A stretch of 64,000 nucleotides of DNA from JARIHD01 sp963815935. GTDB lineage: Bacteria > Patescibacteriota > Saccharimonadia > Saccharimonadales > UBA4665. Positions within the stretch are counted from its first letter, which is position 1; the number at the start of each line of letters is the position of its first letter. Below the pieces are notes generated by a model. It made no database searches and was not told the origin of the DNA. It worked only from the letters and a program-made list of their open reading frames with translations. A program made the translations under genes and the position numbers. Below, one piece after another: positions 48,069 to 56,560 of the stretch. The DNA is taken from NCBI GenBank assembly GCA_963815935.1, contig CAWFIL010000002.1:62001-126000 (forward strand), written 5' to 3'.

Positions 48069-48620
48069 ATGGCGCAAAAATATTTTGCCGATCAGTTCGA
48101 TGATGAAGAGGTGTTGTATGTCTTCCGCAAGCATCCAATCGTCATGCGCAAGGGATTGATCCTGGGGATGCTGGCAATTCTACTCGGTACGGTCCCGGCT
48201 TTGCTGGACCCACGCTATTCGGTGTACTTTATTGGTCTGGCTTGTGGCATGGTCGCCGGTCTTATTGTATTTATGCCGTCATGGATTACCTGGTATTTTA
48301 GTGTCTTTATCGTGACCGATAAACGGCTAATCCAGATTACCCAAAAAGGTTTTTTCCATCGCAGTGTCATCGATATGGGCCTTAACCAAATCCAGATGGT
48401 TAACTACCAAGTTGCCGGATTTCAAGAAACCCTGTTAGGATTTGGTACAATTATGATGCAGACGTTCGTGGGGGATTTGGTTATTCACGAAATTCACCAC
48501 CCTGCGAAGATCCAAAAGAAGCTGCTCGAGATATTGCGAGAGCAGGGCATAACAACCACTCCATACAGTGATGGTGAGGCTCAACAGCCAGACGTAGATA
48601 GTGATGAAGCAGAGAGTTAA
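48069..48620 (+). CDS. Membrane PH-domain protein (YdbT-like)
   Basis: 183 residues. Two membrane helices (about 28-50 and 53-75) are followed by a PH-like domain (FIVTDKRLIQITQKGFFHRSVIDMGLNQIQMVNY) and an acidic tail. TGA-TACAAT ends six bases before the ATG. The end overlaps the foldase gene, so the two are coupled. Confidence 0.75.
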   Translation: MAQKYFADQFDDEEVLYVFRKHPIVMRKGLILGMLAILLGTVPALLDPRYSVYFIGLACGMVAGLIVFMPSWITWYFSVFIVTDKRLIQITQKGFFHRSVIDMGLNQIQMVNYQVAGFQETLLGFGTIMMQTFVGDLVIHEIHHPAKIQKKLLEILREQGITTTPYSDGEAQQPDVDSDEAES

Positions 48621-49704
48621 AAAGATTCTAAACAAACGCCCCAAGGTGTCGGTACGCGTACCTGGTATTTCGCATTTCCGCAAAAAAGAACCAGACCAGA
48701 CCCTGCTACAGGCTATTCAGGGTATACCGCGCATCACAAATGAGACAGTCGCAGAGCACCGTGAGGAAGTGTTGTCGAGCGCACGCAAGTATATTTATCC
48801 GTTGCAGCACTCTGCTCACCGCGTAGTCATCATTTCGGTGTCGCTCCTAACCGCGCTAATCGTGGCTTTCTTTGCATACTGTGCGTTGGCTTTGTATCGC
48901 TTTCATACCACGTCAACCTTTGTCTACAGGGTTACACAGGTGATCCCATTCCCAGTCGCTAAGGCTGGCTCGCGGTATGTTGCGTACGAAAACTACCTAT
49001 TCGAACTGCGCCATTACGAACACTATTACCAGACCCAACAGCGCGTCGACTTTAGTAGCGACTCTGGCAAGCAACAGCTGGCAGAGTTCCGAAAGCGGGC
49101 TATGGATATTGTGGTTGACGATGCCTATGTAAAACAGGTAGCAAACAAGAATCATATATCCGTCAGCAGCCGAGAACTCGATGATGCCATTCGGTTGGTC
49201 CGTAGCCAGAATCGCCTTGGCAGCAACAACCAGGTGTTCGAAGACGTCCTCAAGGAGTTCTGGGGCTGGTCGGTTGGCGACTTTAAGCGTGAACTTCGTC
49301 AACAGATGTTGGCCCAGAAGGTTGTTTCGACTCTCGACACGGCCACGCAGGCGCGTGCGAAGGCGGCGTATGCCCAGTTGCAGGCCGGCGCAGATTTCGC
49401 AACCATCGCCAAACAATATTCAGATGATATAACCACGCGAGATGCTGGCGGCGACTATGGCTTTGCTATCGGCCAATCCGACCGTGACTTGCCACCACAG
49501 GTTATTGATGCGCTATTCCGCCTCCAACCAGGCCAGACCTCGGGTATTATTAACACTGGTACCACGCTTGAGATCGTTAAGCTTTCAGACGTCAGCGGCG
49601 ACAAGGCCCACGCTCTACACATCGTCTTTGCCTTCAAGCCGATAACCACATATACCGATCCGCTACGCACCCAGAACAAGCCGCGTATTTTTATCACACA
49701 GTAG
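48604..49704 (+). CDS. Membrane-anchored parvulin peptidyl-prolyl isomerase
   Basis: About 366 residues. A basic cytoplasmic tail of about 75 residues, one membrane helix (VVIISVSLLTALIVAFFAYCALALY) and an exported part with a SurA-N-like helical domain and a parvulin domain (FATIAKQYSDDITTRDAGGDYGF, LPPQVIDALFRLQPGQTSGII). It folds secreted proteins, probably including those of the pilus and surface loci. An in-frame GTG precedes the ATG by one codon. Confidence 0.82.
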   Translation: MKQRVKKILNKRPKVSVRVPGISHFRKKEPDQTLLQAIQGIPRITNETVAEHREEVLSSARKYIYPLQHSAHRVVIISVSLLTALIVAFFAYCALALYRFHTTSTFVYRVTQVIPFPVAKAGSRYVAYENYLFELRHYEHYYQTQQRVDFSSDSGKQQLAEFRKRAMDIVVDDAYVKQVANKNHISVSSRELDDAIRLVRSQNRLGSNNQVFEDVLKEFWGWSVGDFKRELRQQMLAQKVVSTLDTATQARAKAAYAQLQAGADFATIAKQYSDDITTRDAGGDYGFAIGQSDRDLPPQVIDALFRLQPGQTSGIINTGTTLEIVKLSDVSGDKAHALHIVFAFKPITTYTDPLRTQNKPRIFITQ

Positions 49705-49811
49705 CCGCGCAGAGACTATACGCCAAGTAGTTGCTTTTTGGCCTAAACCTTGGTATCATTACCCCTGTTACCTTGCGTTGCGCTGCTTACTGGCGACAAT
49801 GTAAACACCCT

Positions 49812-49888
49812 GGGCTCGTGGTGTAGAGGCCTAACATGCCTCCCTGTCACGGAGGAGATCGCCGGTTCGAATCCGGTCGGGCCCGCCA
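49812..49888 (+). tRNA. tRNA-Asp (GTC anticodon)
   Basis: Acceptor GGGCTCG/CGGGCCC. Anticodon stem CCTCC/GGAGG with loop CTGTCAC gives GTC. T-arm GCCGG-TTCGAAT-CCGGT. Discriminator G and encoded CCA (49886-49888). Confidence 0.95.
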
Positions 49889-49932
49889 AAGAAAGAACGT
49901 CACTTTATGTGGCGTTTTTTCTTTGGCGGGCC
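49880..49932 (+). terminator. Terminator hairpin that includes the tRNA-Asp 3' end
   Basis: A continuous stem of about 24 bp: 49880-49891 pairs perfectly with 49921-49932, then inner pairs continue to CGTCAC/GTGGCG around a 5-base loop, with TTTTTT in the descending arm. The 5' strand begins inside the acceptor stem and covers CCA. A shorter internal hairpin (49892-49920) would suffice as a terminator. Confidence 0.8.
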
Positions 49933-50047
49933 GTAAGTAGTTAGGGCCTTAGTAAACGGTCAGTTTGTTGGAGTGTGGGAATTGTGGTATGATTGTGGCT
50001 CTAAAAGACCCAGACACAATGACAATCAGCACCAGAAGAACGCGTAA

Positions 50048-51373
50048 ATGAGGGGTGGCGAAGATATCGAGTACTCTATTGACCCCGATACACCAGATAT
50101 AGGACGGGCAGTTGTTGATGTTGCGACTGCTTGGGACGCTAGGCTGGCGCAGGCAATAGGGCAAAAAAGCACAATATTGGCATTGCGGGGTGCGGGGTCG
50201 ACGGGTGGTATCGATCCCGAGGCAGCAGATCACGTTGTGTCAGACGTGTTGATACCACGGATTGAGCAGGACGCAAGAGAGAGACCAGTCGCTATCCTTT
50301 ATGATGGAGACCCAGACAACCCAAACAAGCCAGATATCGGCTACGTAGCCGGACGGCTCAGAGATAGGTTTGGTGATCTTGCCGCCAATGGTCGGGTCAG
50401 CTTCTTGACCGCTCAGACTAGTGATTGGTACTCCCCCGAAACACCCGGCGCTAACTTAACGAACGCCCATGGGCGACCATTCGAGACATTTGTATTCCCG
50501 AGGGGTCTCTACCCGGGCGACCATAATCGTTTTACTCAATCTAGATATCTGACATCCTATCCACTATACGGACAGATCTATGTAGGCTCATCCGGTATGC
50601 TGGCGGCGCAACAAATGGAAGAGTACTGTCGTGGCGTGCCTGAAGGCTGCCCCGTCAATGTAATGGTAGTCAGGGCGCTCATTAACCGCTCCCTTAGCCT
50701 GGAAATAGGCGACAGACTTGCCCGCGCTACAACTGACGCCCAAAGAGAGAAGTTCGGCCGTATGCTGGAGCAAAGGCGTAGACTTTATGGCGTTCATTGG
50801 GGCAATGACGGCCAATTTGACGCCAGCTTTCTGAGTGAACTCCAAAGAAGTGACGAAACACACGAATTGGTGGTTTTATGGGATAGCCCCGAAAAGGTAG
50901 ATATCGTTAACTGCCGAAAGATCGACCTCGGGTCGCCAGAGGCTGACGCGCTATTTGATGCAGCCGGGTATTTCGTCAAGACTCAACCAATCAGGGCACG
51001 CCAGATTCCCGAAGGGGCTGCCGAAACAGTCATAGTAAATTCAGGGGCGACTCGAGATACCGCTCGGAGTGGAGACTGGGTATGTACTAGTGTCGGCGGA
51101 CAAGAAGAATATGTTGTTCACGCCGAGGACTTCTCGGATATATACGAATACGTAGAGGGCAGTATAGATGTCTTTATGCCTAAGCACGACCCACGCAAGT
51201 TGGTGAAGGTTGATACTGATGTGATATTTATGGCCCCATGGGGTGAGAAGCAGGCGGTTAGGAGAGGTGGTTACCTCATACAGCGAACTATCCCGCGCGG
51301 GCCCCGCGCGGGCCAGACCGAGCGCTATGGGATAGCCCAAAGGGACGCAGACCCAGATTTTGTGCCGGCGTAG
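50048..51373 (+). CDS. Unknown 441-residue soluble protein
   Basis: No signal peptide or membrane helix. The N-terminal half (about 15-130) has alternating strands and helices (STILALRGAGSTGGIDPE, RPVAILYDGDPDNPNKPDIGYVAGRL) suggesting a Rossmann-like fold. The C-terminal 100 residues (SGDWVCTSVGGQEEYVVHAEDFSDIYE, RRGGYLIQR) have a pattern like small beta-barrel domains found in putative nucleic-acid or nucleotide proteins. No function assigned. It is 160 bases after tRNA-Asp. Confidence 0.6.
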   Translation: MRGGEDIEYSIDPDTPDIGRAVVDVATAWDARLAQAIGQKSTILALRGAGSTGGIDPEAADHVVSDVLIPRIEQDARERPVAILYDGDPDNPNKPDIGYVAGRLRDRFGDLAANGRVSFLTAQTSDWYSPETPGANLTNAHGRPFETFVFPRGLYPGDHNRFTQSRYLTSYPLYGQIYVGSSGMLAAQQMEEYCRGVPEGCPVNVMVVRALINRSLSLEIGDRLARATTDAQREKFGRMLEQRRRLYGVHWGNDGQFDASFLSELQRSDETHELVVLWDSPEKVDIVNCRKIDLGSPEADALFDAAGYFVKTQPIRARQIPEGAAETVIVNSGATRDTARSGDWVCTSVGGQEEYVVHAEDFSDIYEYVEGSIDVFMPKHDPRKLVKVDTDVIFMAPWGEKQAVRRGGYLIQRTIPRGPRAGQTERYGIAQRDADPDFVPA

Positions 51374-51385
51374 CTAGCACACGTA

Positions 51386-51399
51386 GTTGATTAATCAAC
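51386..51399. promoter_or_regulatory. Perfect 14-base palindrome in a promoter region
   Basis: GTTGATTAATCAAC lies between the two orphan genes, 25 bases before the ATG at 51424, with AT-rich TTAATAT next to it. Its position fits an operator at the -35 region. Confidence 0.5.
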
Positions 51400-51423
51400 A
51401 CGTTTATGTTAATATCACATTAA

Positions 51424-52557
51424 ATGCACGAAACAAACATCACTGAACAATTATTAACCCCCGAAGCCGAAGCGATAGACCAGCTATCAGCCCAAGCAGA
51501 TCGCGCTTTTGAGCAGTATGGCGCACAGCCCGTACCAGAAGACATGATTCCCGACGGTTTTGAGGGGACTATGGAACAAACTACTGGCCCAAACGGCCAC
51601 TTGTTGACGCGGACAACGTTGCCTGACGGTAGGGCGGGTTATGAATTTTCTGCGTTGTGGCACAGTAGTGCAGACCGCGGCGCCTTGATGCGCTATTGGG
51701 AGCGGGAGGGTGTAACTATGACTACCCAAGAGCGAAGCGAGGTTCACGGTGACGCCCCCGAACAAGAGACTGACGCGGAAGGTATCGCCCAGGCACAAAG
51801 CGAGTTCGGCTATGCGTTTCCGGACAAGCCAGTTGAGCCCCCAAGTCGTTTCGAGCGCAGGGCTACCCGTCCGGCTGGCTACGCCGGTCGTCATCGTCGC
51901 CCAAAGGGCGCTACAGAGGCTGAACTTGGCGAAGCATATGAGTCGACCGCCGAACCCCAGCGAGACCCATGGGAGGCTAACGGTGTCCAACAGCGCCGCG
52001 AAGAAGCACGGAGCGATGCCGAGCGTGCTCGTCATAATATTGAACGCTATGCACACAATATGGCGCTTACCGAACAGCAGATTGATGGGCTAGCACAAGA
52101 TCCGACGGTGAAGTGGGAATGGGTAGACCGCAAAAATCCAGCAGCCGGTCGGACAACAACACTTATGTTGCCAAGTGGCGATGAGGGTGGCTTTGTTATG
52201 GCCAAGGTGTCGGTTGTTGATGAAGCGCATCGGCCACGCTGGTATGTATTGCACGTAAATCGTGTGCAAAAGCACCATGTCGGCACACCAGAAAGATTAT
52301 TTTATTGGCCACGTGGCGAAGCACGGCCATACACGTATTCGTCTACTGAGCGGAAACCCGTACCACGTTACGCTTCGGCTAATCATATGGCGCTATTAGC
52401 ACAAGCCACCGACCCGGCCCGGGCACGGCCACGACGCACAAAAGAGTACCAAGAGTCAATCGAGCCACACGTTTCCACCACCGAACTACCGTTAAAGAAC
52501 AAGGTCGCTCATTACCTTGGCCGCCTCATTGGCCAAAAAAACATCACGCGCTGGTAA
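51424..52557 (+). CDS. Unknown 377-residue protein
   Basis: A soluble, highly charged protein. The first 60 residues are acidic. The middle (about 130-210) is disordered and rich in Glu, Arg and Pro, with a basic patch (YAGRHRRPKGA). The end is basic. About residues 220-290 form a possible compact beta domain (VKWEWVDRKNPAAGRTTTLML, VVDEAHRPRWYVLHVNRV). Promoter-linked to the palindrome upstream. No family recognised. Confidence 0.55.
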   Translation: MHETNITEQLLTPEAEAIDQLSAQADRAFEQYGAQPVPEDMIPDGFEGTMEQTTGPNGHLLTRTTLPDGRAGYEFSALWHSSADRGALMRYWEREGVTMTTQERSEVHGDAPEQETDAEGIAQAQSEFGYAFPDKPVEPPSRFERRATRPAGYAGRHRRPKGATEAELGEAYESTAEPQRDPWEANGVQQRREEARSDAERARHNIERYAHNMALTEQQIDGLAQDPTVKWEWVDRKNPAAGRTTTLMLPSGDEGGFVMAKVSVVDEAHRPRWYVLHVNRVQKHHVGTPERLFYWPRGEARPYTYSSTERKPVPRYASANHMALLAQATDPARARPRRTKEYQESIEPHVSTTELPLKNKVAHYLGRLIGQKNITRW

Positions 52558-52605
52558 ATAGTAATAACGGGCGCAATATTACTGGGTGCCTGGTATTATA
52601 AGTGC

Positions 52606-53094
52606 ATGAAAATTACCTCGATACTAAGGCGGTTCTTTGGCAGTAACATAGCGTGGCTCTACAGATACTTCAACAAGAACAAGAGTCTGCTCGAAATTTT
52701 CTCGTTCTTGATGGTTGCGCAGTCTTTTATATACAGTTCCGACTTGCGCGGTGTTGATGAGCAAAGTGTCGTGGCCTTCAAAATCGTGCTCTGGATAATG
52801 ATCTTCCTAGTAATCTTATTGCTGCAGGTTAGCACGGCCGTTGAGCTGCGTGACGATGACGGCGGGGCAGCAACGCCCATACTCGCTGGCGCCAATTTTA
52901 TGAAGATCGTGATGCGCCTCTTGACGCTCGTATTATTGCTGGCATCAGTGCCGATTTTTGTGCGGCAGCTACAGGCCAGCGTCCATAATAGTCTATTCTC
53001 AGTTTTCTATGTATCCTTGGGCCTCACGATTTTGTTTGAGGCTGTCGCGTATGTGACGGCAAAGCTTCTGCCAAGGGGCTTCAGAAAGATGTAG
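52606..53094 (+). CDS. Unknown four-helix membrane protein
   Basis: 162 residues with about four hydrophobic segments (IFSFLMVAQSFIYSS, VLWIMIFLVILLLQV, LLTLVLLLASVPIFV, FYVSLGLTILFEAVAYV). A short basic start (MKITSILRRFFGSN) suggests the N-terminus is inside. TGG-TATTAT ends six bases before the ATG. No family recognised. Confidence 0.6.
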   Translation: MKITSILRRFFGSNIAWLYRYFNKNKSLLEIFSFLMVAQSFIYSSDLRGVDEQSVVAFKIVLWIMIFLVILLLQVSTAVELRDDDGGAATPILAGANFMKIVMRLLTLVLLLASVPIFVRQLQASVHNSLFSVFYVSLGLTILFEAVAYVTAKLLPRGFRKM

Positions 53095-53112
53095 CAAGAG
53101 TGAGTCGTGCAT

Positions 53113-53253
53113 AAAATGTGTTCATTGTTTTAACAGGGGTGAAGACCGTACTGTACGATGATTATTGCCAAAGGCGATCAGGAACAAGAGGCCTAGATTA
53201 CTCTGAGTAAAAAATGTGTTCCATGTGAAAGGGTGGTGACCGTGTGCAGCCGT
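53113..53253. repeat. Imperfect repeats upstream of tRNA-Thr
   Basis: AAAATGTGTTC, then about 13 bases, then GGGGTG..GACCGT occurs at about 53113-53149. AAAATGTGTTC..GGGTGGTGACCGT occurs at about 53210-53243. Between them no ORF is supported. The role is unknown; the segment before 53281 may be a leader or a paired regulator site. Confidence 0.4.
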
Positions 53254-53300
53254 CTGGCTTCCACTCCGCAAGCAATCTGATATAATGATCCTTGTTTTGT

Positions 53301-53376
53301 GCCACCTTAGCTCAGTTGGTAGAGCAGCGCATTCGTAATGCGCAGGTCGCCGGTTCGATCCCGGCAGGTGGCTCCA
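53301..53376 (+). tRNA. tRNA-Thr (CGT anticodon)
   Basis: Acceptor GCCACCT/AGGTGGC. Anticodon stem GCGCA/TGCGC with loop TTCGTAA gives CGT (codon ACG). T-arm GCCGG-TTCGATC-CCGGC. CCA encoded (53374-53376). TGA-TATAAT at 53278-53286 is a good extended -10. Confidence 0.95.
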
Positions 53377-53394
53377 TTTTGTTCCACTACATAA

Positions 53395-53469
53395 GCGGGT
53401 ATCGTATAACGGCCATTATGTGACCTTCCCAAGGTTGAGACCCGGGTTCGACTCCCGGTACCCGCACCA
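53395..53469 (+). tRNA. tRNA-Gly (CCC anticodon)
   Basis: Acceptor GCGGGTA/TACCCGC. Loop TTCCCAA gives CCC. T-arm CCGGG-TTCGACT-CCCGG. Discriminator A and encoded CCA (53467-53469). Eighteen bases after tRNA-Thr, so probably the same transcript. Confidence 0.93.
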
Positions 53470-53529
53470 TATTACGATGCCGCATGCTGTACTAAATTCC
53501 TCGGCCGGCTTACAATAAGACATAGCGAT

Positions 53530-53889
53530 ATGCATATACCAAAAAAATACATACACGATAAGCTCGTATTATTGCTGGTCAGCATTAACACCTTTCTTGC
53601 TTTTCTGAGCGTTGCATTGGTACTTTTGCGCGCTGGCATTGGCCAGGGTGTCGATGGCTATATTGTCCAGTACCGCGCTAACCTGGGACTCAGCGCATTT
53701 CAAAAGGGTAGCTTAACGCCAATTCTAAGCTTCATATTTTTTGCAATAGCCATGCTTGCTATCAACGTCCTGCTCAGTATTCGTACCTATACATTGCGCA
53801 GAACGCTGTCGCTTACCATACTCGCCCTCGGTGCCCTGATACTGCTCCTGACGATTGTCGTAAGTAATGCGTTGCTGGCGCTTTATTAA
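53530..53889 (+). CDS. Unknown three-helix membrane protein
   Basis: 119 residues with three hydrophobic segments (LVLLLVSINTFLAFLSVALVL, LSFIFFAIAMLAINVLL, LSLTILALGALILLLTIVV) between charged ends. It is three bases before the glycosyltransferase gene and probably serves it as a partner subunit. TACAAT lies about 14 bases before the ATG. Confidence 0.6.
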   Translation: MHIPKKYIHDKLVLLLVSINTFLAFLSVALVLLRAGIGQGVDGYIVQYRANLGLSAFQKGSLTPILSFIFFAIAMLAINVLLSIRTYTLRRTLSLTILALGALILLLTIVVSNALLALY

Positions 53890-53892
53890 TAG

Positions 53893-55500
53893 ATGACAGA
53901 TATCGAGATCCCCTATAGAGAACAGCGCAACAAGCGCTATCGTTTTTTTGAGATGTTACCCGGCATACTCAGTTGGACGATGCTATTTGTGCCACTTATT
54001 CTTAGTCTGATAAATGTGACGTTTGCGGCACTATTCGTGCTGGTGTACCTGCTGATTAACTTTACTCGTTCGGTTGCCGCAGCTATCCGAGTTCTGCACG
54101 GTTTTAGCACAATGCGCAAGCATCAAAAGTTGGATTGGCAGCAGCTTGTAGCAGAGCTTGAGTCGGGCGAAATACCGCCGTCAGCAAAGCGACCGAAGTG
54201 GCATTATGACAACTTGCTTAGGCTGGGCTCTCAGCCCATGGCCGTTAGGCCAAGCGAGGTGCTGCATGCAGTCATAATCGCCACATACAACGAAGCGCGT
54301 GAAGTTGTCGAGCCTACAATCCAGTCGGTCTTGGCCTCTGAGTATAGCGCTAAGCAAGTCATTTTTATCCTGGCGTACGAGCAACGCGCCGGGGAGTCAA
54401 CCCGAAGGCAGTCCGAAGAGCTAGTCGCTAAATACCAAGACCGATTTTTCCACGCGATGGCTATCGGGCACCCCAATGATATCCCGGGCGAAATCATAGG
54501 TAAGGGGGGAAACGTAACGTATGCGGGCCGAGCATTGCAGCAATGGCTTGCCAAGGAGAATATAGATCCGCTCCGTGTAGTTGTAACGACACTCGATGCT
54601 GATAATCGTCCCGACAAAAAGTACTTGGCTGCCCTCTCATATATATATTGTTCCGCGCCAGACCCTATCCGCTCGTCGTTTCAGCCAGTGTCGGTATATA
54701 ACAACAATATATGGGACGTTCCGGCCCCAATGCGCGTGCTCGCCACAAGCAACTCGTTTTATCATATTGTTCAGTCAATGCGCCCGCATACCCTACGAAA
54801 CTTTTCTTCACACGCACAGGGCATGGCCTCGCTGATCGAAACCGACTTTTGGAGCGTGCGTTCAATCGTGGAGGACGGTCACCAGTACTGGCGCGCCTAC
54901 TTTAGATTTGACGGCAACTATCGAGTATACCCCCTATATATCCCTATCTACCAGGATGCAGTTTTAAGCGATAATTATCGCCGTACTATTAAGGCACAGT
55001 TTCTGCAGCTTAGAAGGTGGACGTATGGCGCATCAGACATAGCCTATATTATCGACAAAGGCTTCTTCCACGAGAATAAGGTCCCTCGTTTTGGGCTTTG
55101 GGCTCGAACTCTCCGATCTATAGAGGGCCATGTGACATGGGCTTCAGGCCCTATACTTGTTTTGATCGGTGGGTTTATCCCTTCTTTGGTGCACCCCCAG
55201 AATCTTGCTGCTAACGAATTGCCAATCATAGTTAGTCATATCCAGACCATTGCGCTACTATTTGTATTCGCTACTATTTTTATCTGTCTTAAAACGCTAC
55301 CGCCAAAGCCGGCACGCTACAAACGTCACCGGACAGTGCTCATGATATTGCAGTGGGCATATCTACCTATTACTGCTATTGCGTTTAACTCACTCGCAGC
55401 GTTCAACTCCCAAACTCGACTTATATTTGCTAGGTATATCGATAAGTTCGACGTTACCGAGAAAGCGGTTGTTACTGAATCAGGCGAGCGCAAGCGCTAA
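53893..55500 (+). CDS. Family 2 membrane glycosyltransferase
   Basis: 535 residues. A GT-A catalytic domain sits between membrane helices: IIATYNEAREVVEPTI (nucleotide site), TLDADNRPD (DxD) and QFLQLRRWTYG (QxxRW, processive-type motif). Two N-terminal and about three C-terminal helices. Could make a cell-surface polysaccharide or glycolipid; the substrate is unknown. Overlaps the convergent nrdR by four bases. Confidence 0.85.
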   Translation: MTDIEIPYREQRNKRYRFFEMLPGILSWTMLFVPLILSLINVTFAALFVLVYLLINFTRSVAAAIRVLHGFSTMRKHQKLDWQQLVAELESGEIPPSAKRPKWHYDNLLRLGSQPMAVRPSEVLHAVIIATYNEAREVVEPTIQSVLASEYSAKQVIFILAYEQRAGESTRRQSEELVAKYQDRFFHAMAIGHPNDIPGEIIGKGGNVTYAGRALQQWLAKENIDPLRVVVTTLDADNRPDKKYLAALSYIYCSAPDPIRSSFQPVSVYNNNIWDVPAPMRVLATSNSFYHIVQSMRPHTLRNFSSHAQGMASLIETDFWSVRSIVEDGHQYWRAYFRFDGNYRVYPLYIPIYQDAVLSDNYRRTIKAQFLQLRRWTYGASDIAYIIDKGFFHENKVPRFGLWARTLRSIEGHVTWASGPILVLIGGFIPSLVHPQNLAANELPIIVSHIQTIALLFVFATIFICLKTLPPKPARYKRHRTVLMILQWAYLPITAIAFNSLAAFNSQTRLIFARYIDKFDVTEKAVVTESGERKR

Positions 55501-55904
55501 AGTCGGTGATAGGCGGCATACATAGTTGCTGCGTCTTTATCGAAGCGCTCTAGTGTCGCGGCAACGATGGCGACAATACTGTCGCGGTCTAGTTTGCCAT
55601 GTGGCGCAATGCCACTAAGTTGCGCAATGATTGTTTGGGCCAGAGCGCTAGCGTCTTCTAGCGCCGTGGCACGATGTTTCAGACTCTGGTAGACGCTAAC
55701 AAAAAGCAGATCTCGCGAGAAAGGTACAAGTTTTTTGCTATCGCTGCGCTCAACGACAATGGTACTGCCCAAGTCGGCTACTTCGTGTGTCGTAAAATCA
55801 CTCCCACAACGTGTGCACCGACGCCGACGCCATACTTGGTTGATGCGTACCTGTTGGCGTGAGTTAGTCACGTTTGTGGGCGACCCGCAATATATACATA
55901 CCAT
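55497..55904 (-). CDS. nrdR: Ribonucleotide reductase repressor NrdR
   Basis: 135 residues. A zinc ribbon (CIYCGSPT...RRRCTRCGSDFTT) is followed by an ATP-cone domain (LVPFSRDLLFVSVYQSL, DRDSIVAIVAATLERF). Represses ribonucleotide reductase genes when ATP/dATP status allows. Slightly short at the C-terminus for the family. The start codon lies inside an inverted repeat, so it may control itself. Confidence 0.93.
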   Translation of the reverse strand: MVCIYCGSPTNVTNSRQQVRINQVWRRRRCTRCGSDFTTHEVADLGSTIVVERSDSKKLVPFSRDLLFVSVYQSLKHRATALEDASALAQTIIAQLSGIAPHGKLDRDSIVAIVAATLERFDKDAATMYAAYHRL

Positions 55905-55920
55905 GTCAACATATTGACAT
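55903..55920. promoter_or_regulatory. Inverted repeat over the nrdR start
   Basis: ATGTCAA-CATA-TTGACAT: two perfect 7-base arms. On the minus strand the inner arm ends in the nrdR ATG. It does not closely match the published NrdR box, so the binding protein is uncertain. Confidence 0.45.
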
Positions 55921-55973
55921 AGCGCTGGACAAAAATCTAGTGGAAAACCTTGTGCTTATCTGTGGACATAGGT

Positions 55974-56010
55974 AAACAAAAAGACCTGCAACCGGGTGGG
56001 GAGCAGGTCT
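55974..56010 (-). terminator. Minus-strand terminator after a small ORF
   Basis: On the minus strand AGACCTGC (56010-56003) pairs with GCAGGTCT (55989-55982) around a 13-base loop, then TTTTTGTTT. It separates the small ORF at 56026-56166 from nrdR. Confidence 0.8.
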
Positions 56011-56025
56011 GGGTGCTATCAGCAA

Positions 56026-56166
56026 CTATTTTATAGAGGTGACATTGCGAAATCGACGAATACGATTGGGCTTAGAAGAGAATGATAACTCTTCATAGAA
56101 CAGCTTGAACGCGTCAAGCGTGCTTGTTTTTTTGACACTCACATATATGTCTCTTAACCTGTCCAT
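56026..56166 (-). CDS. Candidate 46-residue basic protein
   Basis: An ATG at 56166 opens a 46-codon frame. The protein starts MDRLRDIYVSVKKTSTLDAF, continues KLFYEELSFSSKPNRIRRF and ends RNVTSIK. It is basic with one probable amphipathic helix. It ends 16 bases before a strong terminator. TTGACT with a 17-base spacer and TAACAT lies directly upstream, though the -10 overlaps this ATG, so a start at the in-frame GTG at about 56142 is possible. No family recognised. Confidence 0.45.
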   Translation of the reverse strand: MDRLRDIYVSVKKTSTLDAFKLFYEELSFSSKPNRIRRFRNVTSIK

Positions 56167-56287
56167 GTTACCAGGGGTGACCCCTTAAGTCAATACCCTC
56201 ACCACTGTTAGCATGGCGGTTAACAGGGGAGAATCGCTTGCCAAAATAAGCGGAATAGACTATATTAATTACATCCTAAGGTGGCAT

Positions 56288-56364
56288 GGGCTCTTAGCTC
56301 AGTTGGCTAGAGCGCTTCCTTGACGTGGAAGAGGTCAGAGGTTCGAGTCCTCTAGGGCCCACCA
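56288..56364 (+). tRNA. tRNA-Val (GAC anticodon)
   Basis: Acceptor GGGCTCT/AGGGCCC. Anticodon stem CTTCC/GGAAG with loop TTGACGT gives GAC. T-arm AGAGG-TTCGAGT-CCTCT. CCA encoded (56362-56364). Confidence 0.95.
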
Positions 56365-56376
56365 AATAGGACAAAT

Positions 56377-56400
56377 AGCCAGGGTGACCTGGCTTTTTCT
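56377..56400 (+). terminator. Terminator after tRNA-Val
   Basis: AGCCAGG (56377-56383) with CCTGGCT (56388-56394) around GTGA, followed by TTTTCTTTT. Confidence 0.92.
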
Positions 56401-56560
56401 TTTATATCAGAACGGGTATAACAGGGTACTAGCCACATTGTACTACTTGTCTTTAGGTACTGTTACAAAAATAACAACATAATAGTACTAGCCATATCGT
56501 GCCAGTACTGCTATATTAGTACTTGTAAGGCGAAGTTTTGCGATGTGTTACAATGACAAT
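56401..56560. other. Intergenic stretch with short repeats; T-box promoter
   Basis: No ORF supported. GTACTAGCCACATTGT and GTACTAGCCATATCGT form an imperfect repeat about 60 bases apart. TGT-TACAAT at 56549-56554 is the extended -10 for the T-box leader. Confidence 0.5.

Noticed and set aside
55945..55975. A replication-origin signal (TTATCTGTGGA)
   Set aside because: Only one imperfect DnaA-box-like match, no cluster, and no dnaA or dnaN nearby.
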